Positions 1 to 8,013 of a stretch of 64,000 nucleotides of DNA are shown in pieces. A program made the position numbers and the translations under genes. Source of the DNA: Rhizorhapis sp036570425. Its GTDB lineage: Bacteria > Pseudomonadota > Alphaproteobacteria > Sphingomonadales > Sphingomonadaceae. The first letter of the stretch is position 1; each line of letters begins with the position of its first letter. A model generated the notes under the pieces. That model had not been told where the DNA came from. It searched no databases and saw only the letters and a program-made list of their open reading frames with translations. The stretch is taken from assembly GCA_036570425.1 (NCBI GenBank), contig DATCYF010000016.1:31548-95547 (forward strand), written 5' to 3'.

Positions 1-2
1 TG

Positions 3-305
3 GCGGGCGCTCTTTCCCGATTTGATATGCTGACGCGAGTGGCACTAACGCCTGAGGGCATCCCGGCGCGTGATGCAATAGAGGCGATCGATCGGATGCT
101 GGACGATGGCATCCGTGTCCTGAACCTTTCCTTCCATTCGCCTTCGCTGGAACCCGGCTACACGCCTTATGTGCGCGACGCCGCAGATTTGCGCGCTTTT
201 TACGGCTGGTGGGATGCAGTGCTTGATCGTATGACGAAGCGCGGCGTGACGCCTGCATCACTGGATGATTTTCTGGCAGCCGTTCCGCCGCGCATTTCGG
301 CATAA
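3..305 (+). CDS. Polysaccharide deacetylase-like (WalW-type) protein, C-terminal part
   Basis: The frame is open to the left edge of the window, so this is only the last 100 codons of a gene that starts outside; the ATG at 27 is internal. The visible part includes LNLSFHSPSLEPGYTPYV followed by a helix-rich tail (DLRAFYGWWDAVLDRM) and ends FLAAVPPRISA. The NLSFHSPSLEPG stretch followed by an aromatic helix resembles the C-terminal end of WalW-type polysaccharide deacetylases, found near glycosyltransferases in sphingomonads. Substrate and active site cannot be judged because the metal-binding NodB-fold core lies outside. The family call is by recognition and is moderately sure. Confidence 0.6.
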   Translation, partial: AGALSRFDMLTRVALTPEGIPARDAIEAIDRMLDDGIRVLNLSFHSPSLEPGYTPYVRDAADLRAFYGWWDAVLDRMTKRGVTPASLDDFLAAVPPRISA

Positions 306-357
306 GGGCTTGCAAAGCAAGGGGGCGGTCCGCTATCGGACTGCCTTCGACTGGTGG

Positions 358-432
358 GGGCCTGTAGCTCAACGGTAGAGCCGGCCGCTCATAACGGCTA
401 GGTTGGGGGTTCGAATCCCTCCGGGCCCACCA
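358..432 (+). tRNA. tRNA with CAT anticodon (probably tRNA-Ile2, possibly elongator Met)
   Basis: A full cloverleaf can be drawn. The 7-bp acceptor GGGCCTG pairs with CGGGCCC, followed by discriminator A and an encoded CCA. The D stem is GCTC/GAGC, the anticodon stem GGCCG/CGGCT encloses CTCATAA, and the T arm contains TTCGAAT. The anticodon is CAT. The acceptor resembles alphaproteobacterial tRNA-Ile rather than elongator Met, so it is probably the lysidine-modified Ile2 species. The identity is inferred; the tRNA itself is sure. Confidence 0.9.
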
Positions 433-496
433 AATTCCGTTCTCTTGTTTTTCCGGTTGCCACATCGGTATGAACGCGGCTAAGGCACACCGACCT

Positions 497-575
<79 letters not shown>

Positions 576-579
576 ATTC

Positions 580-608
580 AAAAAGCCAGCCTTAGAGCTG
601 GCTTTTTT
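580..608. terminator. Rho-independent terminator after tRNA-Pro
   Basis: The stem AGCCAGC/GCTGGCT has a 6-nt loop and is flanked by an A run upstream and a T run downstream. It can end the tRNA transcript on the plus strand and has the symmetry to work on both strands. Confidence 0.85.
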
Positions 609-920
609 AATGACGGCTATTCCGTGGATGCGGGCTTTGGATCAGCCTCACCGAACGCTGCTCTCGCCGGCAGGTTCAATGAATAGATCGTGGCCCGTAC
701 GAATGGATTGAAGCGTTTGTTTGTCGGCGAGCCTTCGACTTCGCGCATGCAGCAGGCGCTCAGGATAAACATCGTCCTGCAAGGATGAAGCTGTCACGCT
801 CTCGCCTGGGACGGGATGAACGGGCATCCACCGAACCGGTCCGGTAAAGGGTTGCGGAACGCCTCCCTAAATCAGCAATTCATCATGACCACGTCGCGGA
901 ATATCTCATGGCACAAGCGC
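609..920. other. Intergenic stretch without a supported gene
   Basis: About 310 bp lie between the tRNA terminator and the terminator of the small lipoprotein gene. Open frames here are short, lack a credible ribosome site and show no recognisable protein. I see no repeat or RNA structure that stands out. Confidence 0.5.
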
Positions 921-956
921 AAAAAAGAGACGGCCGGAAATAATCCGGCCGTCTCT
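921..956 (-). terminator. Rho-independent terminator of the small lipoprotein gene
   Basis: A 13-bp perfect stem (AGAGACGGCCGGA and its complement) has a 5-nt loop. On the minus strand it is followed by six T residues. It lies 25 nt past the stop codon of the minus-strand lipoprotein gene. Confidence 0.9.
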
Positions 957-980
957 AACTTTTGCGTGATGGACGCGCGA

Positions 981-1169
981 TTACTCGGCGGCGTTCTCAG
1001 CAACGTTGCTGGTCGCGTTATCAGCGGTGTTTTCCATGACGACGGCAGCATTTTCAACGACGTTCTCAACAACTTCGTTGGAAGTGTTGGTGGTTTCGGC
1101 AGGCTTCTCACCGCAAGCGGCGAGGGCCATCAGACCGGCTGCAGCGAAAACAACAGCAAATTTGTTCAT
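981..1169 (-). CDS. Small Asn/Glu/Val-rich lipoprotein
   Basis: This is a 62-residue predicted lipoprotein. The start is placed at MNKFAVVF rather than further upstream because a classical lipoprotein signal peptide begins there. The hydrophobic stretch is followed by the lipobox LAAC, with Cys at residue 19. The mature part is low-complexity with repeated [E/D/M]N[A/V/T] units such as VVENVVENAAVV and ENTADNATSN, suggesting an amphipathic helix. It is alone between two intergenic regions with its own terminator downstream and a possible promoter upstream (1230-1257). A similar protein is encoded at 28019-28219. It vaguely recalls entericidin-like microlipoproteins, but I cannot assign a function. 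Confidence 0.8.
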   Translation of the reverse strand: MNKFAVVFAAAGLMALAACGEKPAETTNTSNEVVENVVENAAVVMENTADNATSNVAENAAE

Positions 1170-1229
1170 CTTATAAGGCTCCCATAGCAATACATCGCTT
1201 CGAAGCATTTCGCCCGTCGCGAGCGCTCC

Positions 1230-1257
1230 GCATTAACGTCCGCGTTCGTAACGTCAA
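1230..1257 (-). promoter_or_regulatory. Possible sigma70-type promoter of the small lipoprotein gene
   Basis: On the minus strand, TTGACG (-35) and TAATGC (-10) are separated by 16 nt and lie about 60 nt upstream of the lipoprotein start at 1169. The assignment is by motif only. Confidence 0.4.
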
Positions 1258-1656
1258 TAGTTTTTCGCGGGAGCGAAAGGTTTCTTTACAGGTCCGAAAC
1301 GCCGTTTCCGTCCCATATTGGTTACGTATGAAGCCAGGCATTTGCCGGCGCGCGATCTATGCCGGCGCAAAGCTGAAAGCCGGGCCAGGCCCAGGCTCCA
1401 TGCCAATAAAAAGCCGACCGGAGCCTGCCGCCCCCTCGACAAGGGCTCAGGCGATATTATCTCTGGGAGAGCGCCGCGATGGGCTGGGGAGCCGGGTAAA
1501 TCGGTGCGGGGCTGACTGCGGGCAAGCGGTCGTCCGGACACTTTAACAATGAACAAGGCAGAGCCCGCCAAAAGCGGATTTGCCATTGCGCGCGGGCTCG
1601 TCTAGTTCACGCGCAAGATTTTTTCGCATTATCGGATCATGGAGTGATCGCTTAAA
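1258..1656. other. Intergenic stretch upstream of ettA
   Basis: About 400 bp without a supported gene. Open frames occur on both strands but encode Arg/Pro-rich low-quality sequence typical of GC-rich non-coding DNA. The segment should contain the ettA promoter. No known RNA family was recognised. Confidence 0.5.
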
Positions 1657-3336
1657 ATGGCCGTGCAATATAGCTTTGTCATGAAGGGTCTGACCAAGAC
1701 CTTCCCTGGCGCGAACAAGCCCATTTTCAACAATATTCACCTGCAATTCCTGCCTGGCACGAAGATCGCCATCATCGGCGTCAACGGTGCGGGCAAGTCC
1801 ACCCTGATGAAGGTCATTGCCGGTTACGACAAGGATTATCAGGGTGAGGCCTGGGCCGCCGAAGGCATCAAGGTCGGCTATCTGCCGCAGGAGCCGGATC
1901 TTGATCCGTCCAAGGACGTCAAGGGCAATGTGATGGACGGCGTTCGTCCTGTCGCCGATATGATGGATCGATTCAACGAGATCAGCATGCTGATGGCCGA
2001 CCCGCCCGAAGACGCCGATTTCGACGCTCTCATGACCGAAATGGGCGAGCTTCAGGAAAAGATCGACGCCGTCGACGGCTGGACGCTCGACAACCAGCTA
2101 GAAATCGCCATGGAGGCGCTGCGCTGCCCGCCGGGCGATGCGGACGTGGCTTCGCTTTCGGGCGGTGAAAAGCGCCGCGTCGCGCTTTGCCGTCTGCTGC
2201 TGGAAAAGCCGGACATTCTGCTGCTTGACGAACCGACCAACCATCTTGACGCTGAAAGCGTGCAGTGGCTGGAAAATCACCTCATCAATTACGCCGGCAA
2301 CGTCATCCTTGTTACCCACGACCGCTACTTCCTCGACAATGTCGTGGGCTGGGTGCTTGAGCTCGACCGGGGCCGCGGTATTCCGTTCGAGGGCAATTAC
2401 AGCACGTGGCTGGAGGCGAAGGCCAAGCGCATGGCGCAGGAAGAGCGCGAAGAAGCGGGCCGTCAAAAGGCCATTAACGAGGAGCTGGAATGGATTCGCC
2501 AGTCCCCGAAAGCGCGGCAGACCAAGAGCAAGGCCCGTATCCGCGCCTTTGACGAACTGGTGGAAAAGCAGGCCAACCGCGCGCCGGGCAAGGCGCAGAT
2601 CGTCATCCAGACACCCGAGCGCCTCGGCAGCAAGGTGATCGAGGCGAAAGGACTGACCAAGGCGTTCGGCGACAAGCTGCTCTTCGAAAATCTCGATTTT
2701 ACGCTTCCTCCGGGCGGAATCGTCGGCGTGATCGGCCCCAACGGCGCAGGCAAGTCGACGCTGTTCAAGCTTATCACCGGCAAGGAAACGCCCGATGGCG
2801 GCACCATCGAAGTCGGCGATACGGTGAAGCTCGGCTATGTCGATCAGAGCCGCGATCATCTGAATCCCGACCATAATGTCTGGGAGGAAATTTCCGGCGG
2901 CCATGATCTCATGACCATCGGCAAGCATGAACTCCAGACCCGCGCCTATGTGGGGGCCTTCAATTTCAAGGGTGGCGATCAGCAGAAGAAGGTCGGCCAG
3001 CTTTCCGGCGGTGAGCGCAACCGCGTTCACATGGCGAAGCTCCTGAAGGAGGGCGGCAATGTCCTCCTGCTCGACGAGCCGACCAATGACCTTGACGTCG
3101 AAACGCTGCGTGCCTTGGAAGACGCTCTCGAAAACTATGCGGGCTGCGCCGTGGTCATCAGCCATGACCGCTTCTTCCTCGACCGTCTTGCCACCCACAT
3201 CCTCGCCTTTGAAGGCAATAGTCATGTGGAATGGTTCGAGGGCAATTTTGAAGCCTATGAAGAAGACAAGCGCCGCCGTCTGGGCGACGCAGCAGATCGG
3301 CCAACCCGTCTCGCCTATAAGAAGCTGACGCGATAA
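1657..3336 (+). CDS. ettA: Energy-dependent translational throttle protein EttA (ABC-F ATPase)
   Basis: This is a 559-residue soluble ABC-F protein with two ATP-binding domains and no membrane segments. In this family it binds the ribosomal E site and gates entry into elongation according to ATP/ADP ratio. Walker A motifs are GVNGAGKST (residues 41-49) and GPNGAGKST (360-368). Signatures are LSGGEKRR (about 167) and LSGGERNR (about 449), and Walker B motifs are LLDEPTNHLD (189-198) and LLDEPTNDLD (about 471-480). The basic linker around residues 255-320 contains the ARQTKSKARI segment. The C-terminus RLAYKKLTR is typical of EttA, and the length is normal. It is monocistronic, followed by a GC-rich palindrome and an accessory gene on the other strand. 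Confidence 0.95.
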   Translation: MAVQYSFVMKGLTKTFPGANKPIFNNIHLQFLPGTKIAIIGVNGAGKSTLMKVIAGYDKDYQGEAWAAEGIKVGYLPQEPDLDPSKDVKGNVMDGVRPVADMMDRFNEISMLMADPPEDADFDALMTEMGELQEKIDAVDGWTLDNQLEIAMEALRCPPGDADVASLSGGEKRRVALCRLLLEKPDILLLDEPTNHLDAESVQWLENHLINYAGNVILVTHDRYFLDNVVGWVLELDRGRGIPFEGNYSTWLEAKAKRMAQEEREEAGRQKAINEELEWIRQSPKARQTKSKARIRAFDELVEKQANRAPGKAQIVIQTPERLGSKVIEAKGLTKAFGDKLLFENLDFTLPPGGIVGVIGPNGAGKSTLFKLITGKETPDGGTIEVGDTVKLGYVDQSRDHLNPDHNVWEEISGGHDLMTIGKHELQTRAYVGAFNFKGGDQQKKVGQLSGGERNRVHMAKLLKEGGNVLLLDEPTNDLDVETLRALEDALENYAGCAVVISHDRFFLDRLATHILAFEGNSHVEWFEGNFEAYEEDKRRRLGDAADRPTRLAYKKLTR

Positions 3337-3704
3337 CAGCCTTCGCCTGATCGACAATGACTTGCTTCCCTCTTCCAGCGGGAGAGGGGAGTAAGATTTT
3401 GCAGGGCTAAGTCGAATTATTCGTGGCTGGGAAGGGGGCTGCCCCTTGATAGGACATAACCCATACAGCAATCGGAGCGTCGATGGCCGCCGTTGACAGC
3501 GTGGTTACATCGGAAATTGAAAGAACGACCATGTCGGCCGCTCGCGCTCGCTTGCTCATTGCCCGTTAGCTGCCGTACATTCAGGTTCCGCATTTTGGCT
3601 CAAGCTGGCCGTAAGCCGACCGGCAGCTTCCATGCGAAAGTGCGCGATAAGGTGTCGTACATTGAGTGAATTCCGGGACCATTCCTGTCCGCAGCAATGA
3701 CTCA
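3337..3704. other. Intergenic stretch between ettA and the accessory gene
   Basis: About 370 bp with no supported gene. It begins with a CCCTCT...AGAGGG palindrome of the dispersed type (3368-3388). Then follows unassigned DNA up to the stop of the minus-strand accessory gene, which may mark the left edge of an inserted segment. No integrase, direct repeat or tRNA is visible at this edge. Confidence 0.45.
3368..3388. repeat. Dispersed CCCTCT/AGAGGG palindrome
   Basis: CCCTCT and AGAGGG arms are separated by 9 nt, 31 bp after the ettA stop. It is related to the perfect palindrome at 52446-52469 and may also help end ettA transcription. Confidence 0.55.
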
Positions 3705-6272
3705 CTAGAGGTATGGATCGTCGTGGAGGGGGTTGGTGTCCAAGGTCATCACCTGGAGTTTGATCCCGGCCTCTCTAAGTTCTGAACCCAGCGCCTCCAA
3801 GGCCTCCCTATGTTTTTTGCCGGTGTCCATGACAGCGAGTAGCGCGACGTCCGGACGAATTTTTTTCGCGATGTCACCAAGCGCGGTGACGTCAGATTTT
3901 CGCATCACTGCCCAAGATGATTTTACCTCCGCGACAATCGAGGTGCCATCAACCACCATCAACAGGTCAGCTTCCGCGTCCGGTCCTCGTTCGCGATCCT
4001 CATACCAAAACCACGTTGGGCCAGCGTATGTAAAGGCATTTTGCCCTCGATCGCGAACTGCATGCAAGGTCCAGAGCAGCGATAAAGTGCTGCGGTCCCG
4101 CAGCGCTTCGATTAGGAAATTGCTCGGTTTGAATAGCCAGTCAAAGGTGATGGGTGCGTCCACCTCGTGCCGACAGATCGTGCAAGTTAGAACGGAGCGA
4201 AGTTCAGCCATGTCGACCCAATTGCGATGGTGGCATTCCGGGCAGACCCATTCGTACCCTTGGAACACCATCTGTCGCTGGCGCATAGCAATAAGGCATC
4301 GATCCAAAGAAGCCTGTTCCATCCCGTCCCAATCGATGCTTTCGTCAGCTCCTTTTGGTCGCCCTGTTCGATCCCAGAAGTTCGCCCGATGTTGTTGCCA
4401 GCGCTCCGCGATGGCGGCGTGCCGCAAAAAGTGTAGCGGTGACTTTAGATCCTGCGCTGCTTTCACGATGAAGTTGCCGAGCGCAGCGCGGTCGGTTGGT
4501 TCCTTTAGATCGAAGGATGGTCTGTTCCGCCCAGCCTTTTCGAGCCTTGAGATCGTTGGCTGCACCTTGCCGTCAGGTAGCCCCGCTGCACCGCCGAGAT
4601 CAGCGAATACGCGCTGCATGAATGGGTGTAAAAGGAAGCTAGTCGCCTGATCCAGATCGCCAGCCATGCCGATTATGCCATTTAGATAGCGCGCTTCGTT
4701 GGATGGCTCGGCCCAGTCGATCGGACTACGTGGTAGAACAGGCTTTTCATAGCGAGGCATGCGTTGCCAACGCCCGTCTTCAAGCAGCGCATACCTTATA
4801 GCTTCTTCTCCAGTCGGCACGTGGATCGAGCGGACACGTCGTTCCAGACTTTCGAAAAGTGTCAGCTCACCGATTCGATTGCTTCGTGCGGGGTAGATGA
4901 GGTCGCGACTTGTCGTGCTGAACTCGGCTTTGAACGCGCCTGCCATCCGCCAGCGTCTTGGCAGTAGCCAGACATTACCATTAGAAAAGCGCGGCTTCGA
5001 TCCCACTTGGCCAAGCAGATAGTCAGACGCCCACATTCCAGTCGCGAAAGCTTGTCGGTGCGGTGCGTCAGCAAGATGATCAGGTGCGGGAGATGCCGGA
5101 GTTGCGAGCTGCCCGGACCAGCTGAACTCGTTCGAACTCGGCCGCAAATTGAAGATCGAACCCACTGGCGTGGACGGCGACGCTTGTTCCAAGTCCCTTT
5201 CCAGCGGTGCCATCGCTGAGAGGTTGGCCACAAACTGCGTTCGGGACAAACTCCAACATCCCGCCGCTCGGAGACGTGCGCCTATTGCCATTAGTTCTTC
5301 TTCTGGCACTGAAGCCGACCGTAGGGTTAGATGATACTGACCACCGGAACCAGAATTGATGAAGTTACGCTGGTTGATTAGCGTGACAAGGACGGCCAGA
5401 AAGTGCTCACTTTCGAGCTGCTCTGCGTCGATGCGAAAGGATCCTAGATCTGCTCCGATCCAATTGGGATGAAACAGCCGACCGTTCCAGAAGATGATCC
5501 GATCTGCAAAGGAGCTGCCCACGACTAGGTTGAAGCTGTCGGACCAATGACCATGGTGCACGTTCAACTTCGTCGCGAAGTCCATTGAGGCGACCGCCAA
5601 GCTTGAAGCGCGACGGTGGGCGAATTCCTTGAACGCCTCCAGCTCGTTCGGAACGCTAAACAAATCCTGCGGCACTCCGAATCGACCATCTGTCCGAACG
5701 TCTGGGTTTACGATTGTTAGGAGCCGTGCAGCGGCTTGAGCGTCGGGCGGGTAAGCGCCGGTTCCGTAGGAGCCATGATAGGTCCCGAAGTTGTCGGTTA
5801 GGAAGCGGCTCGGCTCCCCGGTGAACCACACATCGATCAGCGGCAGTGGCCCGGCTGTGGATCGATGGTCGCGGTGGCGTGATCGCCTAAATATCGTCGA
5901 CAGGGATTGGAGCGGCTCAGCGCCATACTTCGGTCTGAAGCTGTGAGCATCGAACCGCTCGCGATCATGGAGACTGTGCTCTTCGTAGACAGAAGGACCA
6001 AGTCGCTCATGCAGCTGAAGGACAGCGCCATCATCCATGTGGAAATAGGAATAGACGACATCAGGGTCGTACGCGGCGAGCCACGGCCAATATACGTCCG
6101 GGACTTTGTCCCGCTCGCACGGAACGATCAGGCTGAAGCGTCCGCCCCACCGCCTGTAACAGTCAGCGAAAATCCCATCCAGCGCGAGGTGCGCCTGTTC
6201 GCCATCCTGCACCAGGAAGGCGACGCGTATTGGGCGGCTGTTGCATCGCCCCTGTCGTAGGTCAGGATTCAC
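3705..6272 (-). CDS. Uncharacterised large protein with zinc ribbon and PD-(D/E)XK-like nuclease C-terminus
   Basis: This 855-residue protein is not recognised as a named family. The start is GTG at 6272, without a strong Shine-Dalgarno; the next in-frame Met is far inside the conserved-looking N-terminus. Residues about 13-75 (RPIRVAFLVQDGEQ to YDPDVVYSY) look like an alternating beta/alpha fold. The middle (about 100-660) is soluble and unassigned. A four-cysteine zinc ribbon follows: C677-x2-C680 and C697-x2-C700. After it comes a restriction-endonuclease-like core, with acidic residues E767/D769 in AEADLLMVVDG and then E782-x-K784 in VAEVKSS. No membrane segment or signal peptide is seen. 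It sits alone between core genes (ettA and the acylphosphatase) with unassigned DNA on both sides, consistent with an acquired gene. A nucleic-acid-targeting, possibly defensive, role is inference from the nuclease motif and isolated position only. Confidence 0.75.
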   Translation of the reverse strand: MNPDLRQGRCNSRPIRVAFLVQDGEQAHLALDGIFADCYRRWGGRFSLIVPCERDKVPDVYWPWLAAYDPDVVYSYFHMDDGAVLQLHERLGPSVYEEHSLHDRERFDAHSFRPKYGAEPLQSLSTIFRRSRHRDHRSTAGPLPLIDVWFTGEPSRFLTDNFGTYHGSYGTGAYPPDAQAAARLLTIVNPDVRTDGRFGVPQDLFSVPNELEAFKEFAHRRASSLAVASMDFATKLNVHHGHWSDSFNLVVGSSFADRIIFWNGRLFHPNWIGADLGSFRIDAEQLESEHFLAVLVTLINQRNFINSGSGGQYHLTLRSASVPEEELMAIGARLRAAGCWSLSRTQFVANLSAMAPLERDLEQASPSTPVGSIFNLRPSSNEFSWSGQLATPASPAPDHLADAPHRQAFATGMWASDYLLGQVGSKPRFSNGNVWLLPRRWRMAGAFKAEFSTTSRDLIYPARSNRIGELTLFESLERRVRSIHVPTGEEAIRYALLEDGRWQRMPRYEKPVLPRSPIDWAEPSNEARYLNGIIGMAGDLDQATSFLLHPFMQRVFADLGGAAGLPDGKVQPTISRLEKAGRNRPSFDLKEPTDRAALGNFIVKAAQDLKSPLHFLRHAAIAERWQQHRANFWDRTGRPKGADESIDWDGMEQASLDRCLIAMRQRQMVFQGYEWVCPECHHRNWVDMAELRSVLTCTICRHEVDAPITFDWLFKPSNFLIEALRDRSTLSLLWTLHAVRDRGQNAFTYAGPTWFWYEDRERGPDAEADLLMVVDGTSIVAEVKSSWAVMRKSDVTALGDIAKKIRPDVALLAVMDTGKKHREALEALGSELREAGIKLQVMTLDTNPLHDDPYL

Positions 6273-6885
6273 TTCGGTGATCGATCAACAACATGTCCGC
6301 TAGTCGGCCATGCACTATTCCGCGCTTCATCGGCGGAAGGTGACACCGACTTCATCGCTACGCAAGTAATTCATTTCACAATCGTATCATCCATCGTCGT
6401 TACCTTACTGGTCCGACTTCGAGCGGATACCGCGAGCAGTGAAGGTCAGGGTACCGGTGCGCAATAGGATCCACTTGATGCCGGCGTTCCCCGATGTCTG
6501 GTTCCAGGCTTCAAGGTAGAAAAGCTGAGCGGCCGAAACTGGCGCGAACTTGCCGGTTGCCAGTGCTTACGCGAATGTCCGCTTCCGCGACCAAGCTTTC
6601 CGAAAGTGAATTGACCGCTGACCACCCTTAACAGACTCAAATGTGCTGTGCCGTGGCGGCTAAGAGCAGCTATCGTCATGCATCGAAAATACCTCACTCT
6701 TTGCGACAAATAGGGCTTTCCTACAGGGGATTCGGCAAGCTATGGTCCGCATTCGGCTCTTTCCAACCGTTTATCACGAACGACACCGTTGAACCTCCAA
6801 CAGAGACGCTAATTTCTCGTGGAAATTCAACGCGCCTCAGTGTCAATTATGTCAAGCTGAAGCGTGCTTCATTATCGGGTCGATC
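6273..6885. other. Unassigned AT-richer intergenic stretch
   Basis: About 610 bp between the accessory gene start and the acylphosphatase stop. Part of it is clearly AT-richer than the neighbours: by hand count 6361-6420 is about 42% GC. Short open frames on both strands resemble nothing I know and lack ribosome sites. It may be degraded island sequence plus the promoter of the accessory gene. Confidence 0.5.
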
Positions 6886-7161
6886 TTACGCGGTCGGGCG
6901 CTTTTCGAAGCTGGAAAATGCGCCCTCATCCTCATCTCTTTCGTCGATGCGGGTGACGTGCGCAGCCGGTGGGCCATCATGAGCAAGTGAGATGAACCGC
7001 TTGATGTCCGCTGCGCTTCCCGCCACCACGGCTTCAACAGTGCCGTCACTGCGATTGCGGACCCATCCGGAAAGGCCGAGTGACCGCGCCGTTTGCACGG
7101 TCCAGTTCCTGTAAAAGACGCCTTGCACTCTGCCATGAATGCGCAAGCGGCGAGCGGCCAT
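6886..7161 (-). CDS. acyP: Acylphosphatase
   Basis: This 91-residue protein hydrolyses the carboxyl-phosphate bond of acyl phosphates. The signature GRVQGVFYRNW carries the phosphate-binding Arg18. GWVRNRSDGTVEAV supplies the catalytic Asn36. Length and fold order are normal for the small cytosolic enzyme. It is transcribed alone on the minus strand, 149 bp downstream of the carbonic anhydrase gene on the same strand, so co-transcription is possible. Confidence 0.92.
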   Translation of the reverse strand: MAARRLRIHGRVQGVFYRNWTVQTARSLGLSGWVRNRSDGTVEAVVAGSAADIKRFISLAHDGPPAAHVTRIDERDEDEGAFSSFEKRPTA

Positions 7162-7310
7162 GATCCTGCCCTTTTCAGAAAATGGAGGGCTGCACTATCG
7201 CTTTATCGTGCCGGAATTGTCCAGCAGACTCACCCGTGGCCGGGAACCTCGTCACACATCGGCGGTTCCCGCACTTCCGGCTAGTTTCCGGCACATTCGC
7301 AGGGGCGAAT

Positions 7311-7949
7311 TTACGCGGGTGAAAAGACGCCGCTTTGCTCATCTAGAACGTGCAGCAGCCCGTCGGCAATGGCGAAATAAGCCCCGACCAGGCGCAATTC
7401 CCCATTGCGTTCCTTTTCCCGGACGCAGGGGAAGGTGCGCAGATTGGCAAGGCTGACCTTGACGCCTTCCTGCTCCATGGCGCGGCGGGCGTCCCGATTA
7501 TGGTCGTCGCCATATTGTGAAACGACTTTTTCGCGCGCTTCGTCCAGCATCTCGATCCAGTGGGCGATGAAGCCGCCTTCGCCTGGAGCCGCGTTCTTCA
7601 ATTCTTGCGTGAGCGCGGCGCTGCAGCCGCCGCAGCGACCGTGCCCCATGACCACGATTTCGGGGACTTTCAGCACCTGGACGGCGAATTCAAGCGCTGC
7701 CGAGACGCCGTGGCGTCCGGGAGTTGTTTCGAATGGAGGCACCAGCGCCGCAACGTTGCGCACTACGAAAATCTCACCCGGATTGGTGTCGAAGATGAGC
7801 GCGGGATCGACTCGGCTATCCGAACAGGCGATGATCAAAACGCCGGGACTCTGTCCGTCCCGCAATTCGTCCCAGCGCTCGCGCTGCTCTGTCCAACCAT
7901 GTTCCCGAAAACGGCGGTAGCCCGCCAGCATGTCGTTGAAATCTGCCAT
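7311..7949 (-). CDS. Beta-class carbonic anhydrase
   Basis: This zinc enzyme interconverts CO2 and bicarbonate. I start it at MADFNDML (212 residues) because the 12 upstream codons do not match the family, though an upstream ATG at 7985 is in frame. Zinc ligands and active-site residues are visible: C42, D44 and R46 in ACSDSR, and H103 and C106 in GHGRCGGC. The DPALIF and RNVAALVPP motifs are typical. The length fits the bacterial beta class. It lies divergent from lipA across a short spacer, so the two genes may share a promoter region. The protein should be cytosolic; no signal peptide is seen. Confidence 0.9.
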   Translation of the reverse strand: MADFNDMLAGYRRFREHGWTEQRERWDELRDGQSPGVLIIACSDSRVDPALIFDTNPGEIFVVRNVAALVPPFETTPGRHGVSAALEFAVQVLKVPEIVVMGHGRCGGCSAALTQELKNAAPGEGGFIAHWIEMLDEAREKVVSQYGDDHNRDARRAMEQEGVKVSLANLRTFPCVREKERNGELRLVGAYFAIADGLLHVLDEQSGVFSPA

Positions 7950-8013
7950 GGCATCCGCATAGTCCCATAAAAAGGGGGATGGCAAGAGGCCAGTTAGACG
8001 TTATCTGGGCAAC

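Noticed and set aside
1254..1586. Minus-strand 110-codon frame upstream of ettA
   Set aside because: Arg/Pro/Leu-rich translation without start signal or homology; typical of GC-rich spacer.
2098..3471. 457-codon open frame antisense to ettA
   Set aside because: It is a by-product of strong codon bias in ettA; it has no family resemblance and covers the complete, well-supported ettA gene.
3733..4650. 305-codon plus-strand frame opposite the nuclease-like gene
   Set aside because: The minus-strand frame has clear zinc-ribbon and nuclease motifs; the plus-strand translation is Ser/Arg-rich without domains.
6446..6709. Minus-strand 87-codon frame in the AT-richer spacer
   Set aside because: No recognisable protein, start signal or codon pattern like the neighbours; more likely degraded DNA.
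7245..7272. Near-match to an EcfG promoter upstream of acyP
   Set aside because: The minus strand reads GGAAC-N16-GGTT; the -10 has a mismatch at a key base, so it was not called.
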